NCBI GenBank assembly: GCA_030152405.1
Contig: JASLJL010000200.1
Location: 1-8,448, forward strand
Direction: 5' to 3'
Length of the DNA: 8,448 nt
Source: Gordonia sp. (in: high G+C Gram-positive bacteria)
Lineage (GTDB): Bacteria > Actinomycetota > Actinomycetes > Mycobacteriales > Mycobacteriaceae
Each line of letters starts with the position of its first letter. Position 1 is the first letter of the stretch. Position numbers and translations under genes: made by a program. Below, piece after piece: positions 1 to 6,199 of the stretch. The notes beneath the pieces are model-generated. The model saw nothing but the letters and a program-made list of their open reading frames with translations, was not told the origin of the DNA and made no database searches.

Positions 1-162
1 GCGGGCGAGATCCGCGACGGCGACGCTCACCGCATGGCCACCACGGTTCTTCAGATGGCGTGGTCGTTCGCCCTGACCGGACCGGTCTTCACCGACCCCG
101 ACGACGTCGGCGCCCTCGACGACGAACTCTCGGACCTCCTCGAAAGGTATCTCCGCCCATGA
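1..162 (+). CDS. TetR-family transcriptional regulator, C-terminal end (partial)
   Basis: The frame is open from the first base of the window and ends at TGA 160-162, giving 53 residues that finish in LSDLLERYLRP. The fragment is helical. Its pattern, a short acidic stretch, then ATTVLQMAWSFALTGPVF, then an acidic helix ending in LLERYLRP, is what I associate with the C-terminal ligand-binding half of actinobacterial TetR proteins. The DNA-binding domain lies outside the window, so the family call is inference. The stop overlaps the glpD start as ATGA, so the two genes should be co-transcribed and translationally coupled. I recall the same order in Mycobacterium tuberculosis, where the regulator gene Rv2250c precedes glpD1 (Rv2249c). 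That supports the call and suggests the regulator controls glycerol-3-phosphate use or related lipid metabolism. Confidence 0.6.
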   Translation, partial: AGEIRDGDAHRMATTVLQMAWSFALTGPVFTDPDDVGALDDELSDLLERYLRP

Positions 163-1736
163 CCTCCGCCTTCCTCACAGACCATCAGGCCGTCGACGCC
201 GCCTCCCTGCTCTCCCCCGCCCGTCGCGCAGCCGACCTGGAGCGCCTGGCCGCGTCGCCGTCGGTCGATCTCGTGGTGATCGGCGGCGGTGTCACCGGCG
301 CGGGCGTCGCACTCGACGCCGTGTCCCGCGGTCTCTCCACCGTCCTCATCGAGAGTCGCGATCTCGCCTTCGGCACCAGCCGCTGGTCGTCGAAGCTGGT
401 CCACGGCGGCCTGCGCTATCTCGCGTCGGGCGCGGTCGGCATCGCCTACGAGAGCGCGGTGGAACGCGACGCTCTCATCGGCACGATCGCTCCGCACCTG
501 GTGAGACCTCTCCCGCAGGTGGTGCCGCTGACCGACGACGTCACGTTCTTCGACGCGGCCCTCACCCGCACCGGGTTCCTGGCGGGCGACGCCCTGCGGG
601 TCGCGGCCCGCACCCCGTCGTCCACGCTGGCCCGATCACGCCGCATCTCGGCCGCCGAGGTGATCGCCCTCGCACCCACCGTGAAACGTGCCGGTCTGCG
701 CGGCGGCCTCCTCAACTGGGACGGCCAGCTCAACGACGACGCGCGCCTGGTGGTCGGGATCGCGCGCACGGCGGCCTCCCTCGGCGCGACGGTGCTGACC
801 CACGCCCGCGCCGACCAGGTGTCGGGGACGTCGGTCGACGTGACCGACGAACTGACCGGCCGCACGTTCGAGGTCCGTGCGAAGGGAGTCGTCAACGCGA
901 CCGGCGTGTGGGCTGCTCGGGTCGACTCCGACATCGCACTCCGACCCAGCCGGGGCACTCATCTCGTGATGAGCCAGGACAGCTTCCGCGGGGAGGGCTC
1001 CGACGGTCTGCGTGCCGGACTCACCGTCGCCGTGCCGGGCCATTTCGGCCGCTACGTGTTCGCACTTCCGCAGGCGGACGGGCGCGTGTACGTCGGACTC
1101 ACCGACGAGGAGGCGGGCGGCGACATCCCCGATGTCCCCGTCCCCGACGAGTCGGAGATCGACTTCCTTCTCGACACCGTGAATCTCGCGCTCGGCACGC
1201 CGCTGACCCGGGACGACGTCGTGGGCACCTACTCGGGCCTGCGTCCCCTGCTCGACTCCGGTTCCGGGGAGACGTCCGACGTCTCGCGCAAACACGCGGT
1301 GCTGACCCGCGCCGACGGCCTGGTGACCGTCGTCGGCGGCAAGCTGACCACGTACCGGCGCATGGCGGAGGACGCCGTGGATGCGGCACTCGCGGCGTCG
1401 GGGCTGTCGGCGTCGGCGTCGGCGTGCCGGACCCGCACCTTGCCGCTGGTCGGAGCCGCTTCCGCAGATGCACTCGCCCAGGTCGACGCCCCCGACCGCC
1501 TGGTCGCCAAGTACGGCACGGAGGCGCCCGCGGTCGTGGCTCTCGCCGAATCGGACCCCACGCTGGCGGCACCCGTCGCCGACGGCACCGAGGTGACCGG
1601 AGCCGAGTTCGTGTTCGGTGTGCACGCCGAGGGCGCGGTCACGGTCGACGACGTCCTCGAACGACGATCACGGCTCTCGTTGACACCCCTCGTCGCCGAA
1701 GCCGCCAGGCCCGCTGCCGAGGGCGCCCTGGCATAG
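159..1736 (+). CDS. glpD: FAD-dependent glycerol-3-phosphate dehydrogenase, GlpD1-like
   Basis: This 525-residue membrane-associated flavoenzyme oxidises sn-glycerol 3-phosphate to dihydroxyacetone phosphate and passes electrons to quinone, linking glycerol and phospholipid turnover to glycolysis and respiration. The N-terminal FAD-binding Rossmann fold shows GGGVTGAGV at residues 42-50 and E65 at the end of the second strand. The GlpD signature follows at about 71-88 (FGTSRWSSKLVHGGLRYL). VNATGVW at 245-251 is the second FAD-contacting segment, and VGGKLTTYRRMAE at 392-404 closes the catalytic domain. The rest is the helical C-terminal domain. The length is close to the family norm of about 500-520. 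An ATG at 60 is in frame but would add an Arg/Pro-rich tail running through the upstream gene. ATG 159 is preferred because it follows an AAAGG 11 bases upstream, forms the ATGA overlap, and starts a normal GlpD. A GTCGGC triplet repeat at 1406-1423 encodes a Ser-Ala run at 417-422. Confidence 0.93.
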   Translation: MTSAFLTDHQAVDAASLLSPARRAADLERLAASPSVDLVVIGGGVTGAGVALDAVSRGLSTVLIESRDLAFGTSRWSSKLVHGGLRYLASGAVGIAYESAVERDALIGTIAPHLVRPLPQVVPLTDDVTFFDAALTRTGFLAGDALRVAARTPSSTLARSRRISAAEVIALAPTVKRAGLRGGLLNWDGQLNDDARLVVGIARTAASLGATVLTHARADQVSGTSVDVTDELTGRTFEVRAKGVVNATGVWAARVDSDIALRPSRGTHLVMSQDSFRGEGSDGLRAGLTVAVPGHFGRYVFALPQADGRVYVGLTDEEAGGDIPDVPVPDESEIDFLLDTVNLALGTPLTRDDVVGTYSGLRPLLDSGSGETSDVSRKHAVLTRADGLVTVVGGKLTTYRRMAEDAVDAALAASGLSASASACRTRTLPLVGAASADALAQVDAPDRLVAKYGTEAPAVVALAESDPTLAAPVADGTEVTGAEFVFGVHAEGAVTVDDVLERRSRLSLTPLVAEAARPAAEGALA

Positions 1737-1744
1737 CCACCGAG

Positions 1745-1767
1745 GAGCCCGCGTCCAGGAGCGGGGT
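1745..1767. terminator. Weak hairpin between convergent glpD and dinB
   Basis: The 31-base gap between the two convergent stops contains CCCGC (1748-1752) and GCGGG (1761-1765), a five-pair all-GC stem with an eight-base loop. There is no T-run on either strand. It could act as a bidirectional terminator, as GC-rich actinobacterial genomes often lack U-tracts, but a stem this short can arise by chance at this GC content. Confidence 0.25.
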
Positions 1768-2979
1768 TCAGTCCGGAAGCATCGGGGCGTCGGCGCCGTG
1801 GTGACGGTTCACTAACGCTCCCCGCGTGACGGCGTTGCGCCCGAAACGACCCCGCAGAGCGTCGACGGCGATGTCGAGATCGGCGGCGTGGTCATCGCCG
1901 TCGAACGGCAGCGTCAACTGCACCGCGCCGTGATCGGCGAGGTTGGTCAGCGACAGTCCGATCAGCGTGCAGCCGCGCTCGCGGATCAACGGCATCGCCT
2001 CGTCGAGCAGACCACGAGCGACCGCGAGGACCGTCTCCGTGGAGTCCGTGGGGTCGGGCAGCGACCGCGATCGCGTGACGCGCTCGAAGTCGTGGAAACG
2101 CAGCCGGAGCACGACTGTCCGGGTGAGGCGATTCGCCTTGCGGAGGCGGACGCCGAGGCCGTCGACGATCGCGAGGAGCGTCGCCTCGACGTCGGACTCC
2201 GACTTCACTCGTCTGCCCAGCGCTCGTTGCGCGCCGATCGATCTCCGCCGTCGGCCCGTCTCCACTCGCCGGGGATCTCGCGCCATCGACAACGCGTACA
2301 GGTGCGCACCGGTGCCCCGACCCAGCAGCGCGCACATCCGGGCTTCGCCCAGCGCGGCGATGTCGCCGACAGTGGAGATGCCCGCGTCGAACAGGCGAGC
2401 CTCCGTCTTGGCCCCGACGCCCCACAGTCGACGCACGGGTAGCGGGTGGAGGAAGTCGAGTTCGCCGCCGGCCTCCACGTGGAGCAGGCCGTCGGGCTTG
2501 CCGACGGCACTGGCGACTTTGGCCAGGAACTTGCTCCGCGCCACACCGACCGTGATGGGCAGACCGACGTCCACCCGCACCCGCTCCCGGAGCCGCGCGG
2601 CGATCTCGACGGGCGTGCCGCTGATCTTGCGCAGTCCGGACACGTCGAGGAACGCCTCGTCCACCGAGATGCCCTCCACCAGCGGCGTGACGTCGCGGAA
2701 CACCTCGAAGACCGCCTTCGAGGCCTCCATGTACGCGTCGAATCGCGGCGGCATGGTCACCGCCGTCGGACACAGCGCCCGCGCCTCGTGTCCGGGCATC
2801 GGTGAGCGCACGCCGACCGCCTTGGCCTCGTAACTCGCCGCCAGCACCACTCCGCCGCCCACGAGCACCGGCCGGCCCCGCAGGTGCGGATGATCCCGCT
2901 GTTCCACCGACGCGTAGAACGAATCGAGGTCGGCATGGAGGATCGACGCGTCCGCCCGTTCGAACTGTTCGATCCTCAC
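1768..2979 (-). CDS. dinB: Y-family DNA polymerase IV (DinB)
   Basis: This is an error-prone translesion polymerase that extends past lesions or mismatches and is recruited to the sliding clamp. Numbered from the GTG at 2979 (403 residues), the first catalytic motif is HADLDSFYASVE with metal ligand D17 and aromatic steric-gate Y22, so ribonucleotides should be excluded. This differs from the leucine-gated DinB2 of mycobacteria. The second motif SVDEAFLD carries D107 and E108. SKFLAKVAS follows near 148-156, a helix-hairpin-helix thumb at about 180-210, and the little finger from about 245 (SIGAQRALG). QLTLPF at 354-359 fits the beta-clamp binding motif, and about 44 more residues follow it. 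The frame stays open to a GTG at 3054. The start at 2979 is chosen because the catalytic motif then lies at the usual distance from the N-terminus, and a CACTAT box sits seven bases upstream. I see no canonical actinobacterial SOS box; an off-spaced relative lies inside the 5' coding end. Confidence 0.93.
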   Translation of the reverse strand: MRIEQFERADASILHADLDSFYASVEQRDHPHLRGRPVLVGGGVVLAASYEAKAVGVRSPMPGHEARALCPTAVTMPPRFDAYMEASKAVFEVFRDVTPLVEGISVDEAFLDVSGLRKISGTPVEIAARLRERVRVDVGLPITVGVARSKFLAKVASAVGKPDGLLHVEAGGELDFLHPLPVRRLWGVGAKTEARLFDAGISTVGDIAALGEARMCALLGRGTGAHLYALSMARDPRRVETGRRRRSIGAQRALGRRVKSESDVEATLLAIVDGLGVRLRKANRLTRTVVLRLRFHDFERVTRSRSLPDPTDSTETVLAVARGLLDEAMPLIRERGCTLIGLSLTNLADHGAVQLTLPFDGDDHAADLDIAVDALRGRFGRNAVTRGALVNRHHGADAPMLPD

Positions 2980-2986
2980 CTCTCGG

Positions 2987-2992
2987 ATAGTG
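2987..2992 (-). promoter_or_regulatory. Possible -10 box for a leaderless dinB transcript
   Basis: Read on the minus strand, CACTAT ends seven bases before the GTG at 2979. It matches the essential A2 and T6 of the TAnnnT actinobacterial -10 element. At this distance transcription would begin at or next to the start codon, giving a leaderless mRNA. That is common in mycobacteria and their relatives. No convincing -35 is visible, so this is an inference from spacing. Confidence 0.4.
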
Positions 2993-3018
2993 CCACGCAC
3001 GTCCGACAGATCCGCGAC

Positions 3019-3032
3019 ATGACAGATGTCAT
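3019..3032. promoter_or_regulatory. Operator-like inverted repeat ATGACA-GA-TGTCAT
   Basis: The two six-base arms are exact reverse complements around a two-base centre. The site lies in the divergent dinB/operon control region, 40 bases upstream of the preferred dinB start and 80 bases upstream of the start at 3113. The arms are AT-rich relative to the surrounding ~70% GC. Its size and symmetry suit a dimeric helix-turn-helix repressor. The regulator is unknown. Confidence 0.45.
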
Positions 3033-3037
3033 CGCCG

Positions 3038-3064
3038 ATCGGTGACGAACGCACACGAACCGAT
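3038..3064. promoter_or_regulatory. Nested direct and inverted repeats upstream of the ABC/two-component operon
   Basis: ACGAAC occurs at 3045-3050 and again at 3055-3060, exactly ten bases apart, so both copies face the same side of the helix. They are bracketed by ATCGGT (3038-3043) and its reverse complement ACCGAT (3059-3064). The stretch lies 49-75 bases before the first gene of the operon, the usual place for an activator. Because the operon encodes its own NarL-type response regulator, an autoregulatory site is plausible. No consensus for this regulator is known to me, so the assignment is inference. Confidence 0.35.
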
Positions 3065-3112
3065 GACTGCGCTCACTACCTGCCGTAACCGCGGGTCACG
3101 AGACTGAAAGAC

Positions 3113-3391
3113 ATGAACGACACCGCCCACGACCAGCACTCGAGACGCCGCGAACCCGGCCTCCGAGACGCCTCCGCCCACGATCTGTTCATGGACTTCT
3201 GCCGGATCGGTCCGGCGCCCACCCGCTCCCGCGAGCTGTTCGTGCTCGTGGTGACCGTCGTCCTGATCGCCCTCGTCCTCTCGGTGATCACGCCGCCGCT
3301 CGGCGCCGCGCTGGTGGCCGTCGGCATCGTCGCCGTCATCATGGCCCTCCGCTGGGTGGCGGGATCGCGCAATCGCTGGACGACCCGATGA
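3113..3391 (+). CDS. Small two-helix membrane protein of unknown function
   Basis: I do not recognise a family. The 92 residues start with a polar, charged, probably cytoplasmic segment (1-40) containing DLFMDFCRIGPAPTRSR. A hydrophobic helix follows at about 41-59, a TPP turn at 60-62, and a second helix at about 64-82. The protein ends in a basic tail RNRWTTR, so both ends would lie inside. It has no signal peptidase site or enzymatic motif. Its stop overlaps the start of the ABC ATPase as ATGA, so it is the first gene of the operon and very probably made in proportion to the transporter. It could be an accessory subunit of the exporter, a link between exporter and kinase, or an immunity-like membrane protein. 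The ATG at 3113 has a GAAAG only two bases upstream and a GAGACT hexamer seven bases upstream, so its transcript may be leaderless. Base composition and codon use match its neighbours. Confidence 0.75.
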   Translation: MNDTAHDQHSRRREPGLRDASAHDLFMDFCRIGPAPTRSRELFVLVVTVVLIALVLSVITPPLGAALVAVGIVAVIMALRWVAGSRNRWTTR

Positions 3392-4311
3392 CCGCCGTGA
3401 TCGCCGCCGAGGGTCTGCACCGCTGGTACGGCCACGGCGACAACGCCTACCACGCCGTCCGCGGCGTCGACCTCCGCGTCCAACAGGGCGAGGTGTTCGC
3501 TCTCCTCGGCACCAACGGGGCAGGCAAGACGTCCACCCTCGACCTGCTGGAGGGGTTGGCGGCACCCGACGACGGCGCCGTGACGGTGTTCGGTCTCGAC
3601 CCGATTCGGGATCGGCGTCGAGTCCGGCCCGACGTCGGGATCATGCTCCAGTCCGGCGGGCTGCCCGCAGAACTGTCCGTCGCCGAGACGCTCGACATGT
3701 GGCGCGGCACCTGTACTCATCCGACGACCGTCGACGACGTGCTCACCAAGGTCCGGCTCACCGAACGCGCGGACGTCCGCGTCGCCGCACTGTCCGGAGG
3801 CGAGCGCCGACGCGTCGACCTGGCGTGCGCCCTGCTCGGGCGGCCCCGCCTGCTGTTCTTGGACGAACCGACAACCGGACTCGATCCGGAGAGTCGACGC
3901 GACACCTGGCGTCTGCTCGCCGACCTCAAAGCAGACGGCGTCACCATGGTGCTGACGACGCACTACCTCGACGAGGCCGAAGAGCTCGCCGACCGGATCG
4001 CGATCATGCACGCCGGTGTCATCGCCCGCGAAGGCTCGCTCCGCGACATCGTCGACGCTCATCCGTCGACCATCGCGTTCGACGATCCGGGCGTCCGGAT
4101 CCCGACGTTCTCGGACGCCAGCCGTGCAAACGGCCGAGTCTCGGTGCGCACCTTCGACCTGCAGCGGGATCTGCTCGCTCTCCTCGCCTGGGCCGACGGC
4201 GCGGGAGTGCACCTCACCGGACTGTCCGCCCGCGCGGCCTCCCTCGAGTCGGTGTTCCTCGAGATATCCGACGCCGACACCGACACCGACATGATCGGAG
4301 CCTCCCGATGA
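3388..4311 (+). CDS. ABC transporter ATP-binding protein (ABC-2/DrrA-like exporter)
   Basis: This 307-residue nucleotide-binding subunit should power the permease encoded next to it. All core motifs are intact: Walker A GTNGAGKTS at 41-49, Q-loop Q88 (LQSGG), signature LSGGE at 135-139, Walker B LLFLDE at 155-160 with catalytic E160, D-loop GLD at 164-166, and switch H192. After about 225 there is an 80-residue C-terminal extension ending in LESVFLEIS near 286-294, as in drug, antibiotic or lipid exporters of the DrrA/CcmA type. The tail is acidic, from a CCGACA triplet repeat (4274-4291) that reads ADTDTDM. The start overlaps the upstream stop (ATGA) and lacks a clear ribosome binding site, which implies translational coupling. 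The substrate cannot be told from sequence. The adjacent kinase and regulator suggest a membrane-active or lipophilic compound. Confidence 0.93.
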   Translation: MTAVIAAEGLHRWYGHGDNAYHAVRGVDLRVQQGEVFALLGTNGAGKTSTLDLLEGLAAPDDGAVTVFGLDPIRDRRRVRPDVGIMLQSGGLPAELSVAETLDMWRGTCTHPTTVDDVLTKVRLTERADVRVAALSGGERRRVDLACALLGRPRLLFLDEPTTGLDPESRRDTWRLLADLKADGVTMVLTTHYLDEAEELADRIAIMHAGVIAREGSLRDIVDAHPSTIAFDDPGVRIPTFSDASRANGRVSVRTFDLQRDLLALLAWADGAGVHLTGLSARAASLESVFLEISDADTDTDMIGASR

Positions 4312-5075
4312 CCACCGCCGACACTTTTCGCAGGCGCCCGCTGCTCTCGCTCGCCCGTGCCGAGTTCCGCCAGTTCCTCCGGAACCGCACGCTCGTCGTG
4401 ATGGGCGTCGTGTTCCCGGTCCTGCTGCCGCTCGCGGTCTTCCTGCTGTCCCGCAGAGACGGCGTCACCAACGAATCGGTGAGCGCGACGTTCGACCTGT
4501 TCGCCCTGTACGCGCTGTTGTTCGTCCAGTTCTACACCGTGTTGTCGATGGTCACGACCCGACGAGGCGAGGGCGTCCTCAAGCGGCTGCGCACCGGAGA
4601 AGCCGCCGATTGGCAGATCCTCGCGGCGCCGAACGTGCCCGGAATGGCGGTGACCGCCGCATCGTCGTTGGTGGTGGCGGCGGTCGTCTACGGTTCCGGG
4701 GCGCCCGCGCCGGCCAACCCGCTGCTCATGGTGGTCGGGCTCGCCGCCGGCGTGCCGGTGTTCGGACTGCTTGCACTCGCCACGAGCGGCTTCACCAAGA
4801 ACGCCGAGGCCGCGCAGATCACCTCGCTGCCGGTGCTGGCGTTGGCGATGATCGGGTCGGACGGCATCCGTGGCGCCCTGCCCGACAGGGCGGCCGACGT
4901 CATCGGATGGACGCCGTACGCGGCCGTGTCCGATCTGGTGCGGTCCGGAGCGTCGGCGGGCGACTTCTCGGGAACCCTCGCCGAGGCGGGCCGACCGGTT
5001 GCGACACTTGTCCTATGGACCGCACTCGCGATCGGCCTCGTCTACAAGTCGTTCCGCTGGGACGACCGCGGATGA
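4308..5075 (+). CDS. ABC-2 type transporter permease
   Basis: This 255-residue integral membrane subunit partners the preceding ATPase. Hydrophobic segments lie at about 29-48, 62-82, 111-130, 138-160, 170-188 and 230-247, the six helices expected for an ABC-2 permease. The loop after helix 2, RRGEGVLKRLRTG at 85-97, matches the coupling-helix segment (usually ERREGTLKRLR) that contacts the ATPase. A short amphipathic N-terminus with RAEFRQFLRNRT precedes helix 1, as in the family. Only one permease gene is present, so the transporter would be a homodimer in the membrane unless the small two-helix protein contributes. The start overlaps the ATPase stop as ATGA. A GGAG seven bases upstream is a good ribosome binding site. 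The longer frame running upstream through the ATPase gene is out-of-frame shadow. Confidence 0.9.
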   Translation: MTTADTFRRRPLLSLARAEFRQFLRNRTLVVMGVVFPVLLPLAVFLLSRRDGVTNESVSATFDLFALYALLFVQFYTVLSMVTTRRGEGVLKRLRTGEAADWQILAAPNVPGMAVTAASSLVVAAVVYGSGAPAPANPLLMVVGLAAGVPVFGLLALATSGFTKNAEAAQITSLPVLALAMIGSDGIRGALPDRAADVIGWTPYAAVSDLVRSGASAGDFSGTLAEAGRPVATLVLWTALAIGLVYKSFRWDDRG

Positions 5076-6199
5076 GTCTCACGCCCGGTCGGTGGGCCCG
5101 GATGTCCGACCCGGCGAAGTATCGGGCGTACACGCGAGCCACCCTGCTGGGCGTGGTGGCGCTCGTCGGCGGACTGGCCGCGGCGAACGCCGTCGAGTAT
5201 CCCCAGGTCGCCGTGCCCGTGGTGGTCGCGATGATCGCCGCAGTCCTCGCGCTCGAGTCGCGACCGGAGCTCACCGGCCGCGACCGCCCGCAGCTCGATC
5301 GGATCCTCAGCGTCTCCGCCGCCACCGCCTTCGTCGCCTGCTGGTTCGTCGCGGTACTGCAGCGCAGGGGCGACGACGACGGTCCGGCTCGTGCGGTGGC
5401 GTGGTTCGTGCTCATCCTGGCGAGCATGTCGCTGATCGCCTTCCTGGACCGTCGGTGGCTGGTGCTGACCGTCGCGGTCGCGGCGACGGTCGCCGTGTTC
5501 GGCGGACCGAGCGGCCCGGAGAGCGCCCCTCCGCTGGTCGGGGTGGCGCTGTTCTGCATCGGCACCACCCGGATGTCGCTGTGGGCGCTGCGGATCGTCG
5601 ACGACCTCGACGCCGCGCGCAGGTCGCAGGCCGAGCTGAAGGTGGCCGAGGAACGTCTCCGGTTCGCACGCGACCTGCACGACGTCGTCGGACGCGGCTT
5701 CTCCACGATCGCCGTGAAGAGCGAACTCGCGTCGCGTCTCGTACGCGCGGGCGCGGCCGATCGGGCCGCCGCCGAGATGGACGACGTCAAGGCGCTCGCC
5801 GTGTCGTCTCTCGAGGAGATGCGGTCCCTGGTCCGCGGCTACCGCGGCATCGATCTGAGCGGCGAGGTGGCCGGCGCGCGGTCGCTGCTGGCCGCCGCGG
5901 GATGCGAGCTGACGATCGACGGCAGTCCCGACGACATGCCCGCGCGCCTTCACGAAGCCGCCGCATGGGTGGTGCGCGAAGGCACCACCAACATCGTTCG
6001 GCACTCGTCGGCCACCACCGCGACCCTCACGCTGACCGCGGACGGCATGACCTTGACCAACGACGGCGCAGGCGATCCGATGCGCGCGGAGTCGGGCCTG
6101 CGCGGCTTGGCCGAGCGCCTCTCCGAGGTCGGCGGGCACCTGAACGCCACCGCGGCGGGCGACTCCTTCATCCTCGACATCCGTTGGGAGACGGCATGA
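5072..6199 (+). CDS. DesK-like sensor histidine kinase (HisKA_3 family)
   Basis: This 375-residue membrane kinase autophosphorylates and should pass phosphate to the response regulator encoded next to it. The first half holds five or six hydrophobic segments, at about 24-41, 45-62, 79-97, 108-125, 129-145 and 153-172. The loops are short and there is no external sensor domain, so it probably senses within the membrane or through the transporter. A short coiled linker (about 174-195) leads to the dimerisation/phosphoacceptor motif RFARDLHDVVG with H203. The ATPase domain shows the N-box REGTTNIVRHS with N307, an NDGAG box at 330-334, and SGLRGLAERLSEVGG at 341-355, typical of this family. The start overlaps the permease stop as ATGA, with GGGA nine bases upstream. 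An in-frame ATG at 5102 would shorten it by ten residues and cannot be excluded. Confidence 0.92.
   Translation: MSLTPGRWARMSDPAKYRAYTRATLLGVVALVGGLAAANAVEYPQVAVPVVVAMIAAVLALESRPELTGRDRPQLDRILSVSAATAFVACWFVAVLQRRGDDDGPARAVAWFVLILASMSLIAFLDRRWLVLTVAVAATVAVFGGPSGPESAPPLVGVALFCIGTTRMSLWALRIVDDLDAARRSQAELKVAEERLRFARDLHDVVGRGFSTIAVKSELASRLVRAGAADRAAAEMDDVKALAVSSLEEMRSLVRGYRGIDLSGEVAGARSLLAAAGCELTIDGSPDDMPARLHEAAAWVVREGTTNIVRHSSATTATLTLTADGMTLTNDGAGDPMRAESGLRGLAERLSEVGGHLNATAAGDSFILDIRWETA

Noticed and set aside
60..158. N-terminal extension of glpD from the ATG at 60
   Set aside because: The extra 33 residues are Arg/Pro-rich read-through of the upstream regulator's coding sequence. The ATGA start at 159 gives a normal GlpD N-terminus.
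1406..1423. Three tandem GTCGGC units in glpD, and three CCGACA units at 4274-4291 in the ATPase gene
   Set aside because: These are short in-frame simple repeats encoding Ser-Ala and Asp-Thr runs in non-conserved regions. They are ordinary for a high-GC genome.
636..1625. A 329-codon open frame on the minus strand opposite glpD
   Set aside because: The composition is Arg/Gly/His-rich with no recognisable motif, and it is fully antisense to a clear GlpD. Long antisense frames are expected at ~70% GC.
1892..2773. A 293-codon second minus-strand frame inside dinB
   Set aside because: It is an Arg-rich out-of-frame reading of the polymerase gene and shows no family motif.
2980..3054. Longer dinB from the GTG at 3054
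   Set aside because: It would add 25 residues before an N-terminus that already sits at the usual distance from the catalytic motif, and it would place the ATGACA/TGTCAT dyad and the likely promoter inside the gene.
5042..6139. A 365-codon open frame on the minus strand opposite the kinase gene
   Set aside because: It is low-complexity and Arg/Gly/His/Asp-rich, with no domain. The plus-strand kinase is unambiguous, so this is a codon-bias shadow.
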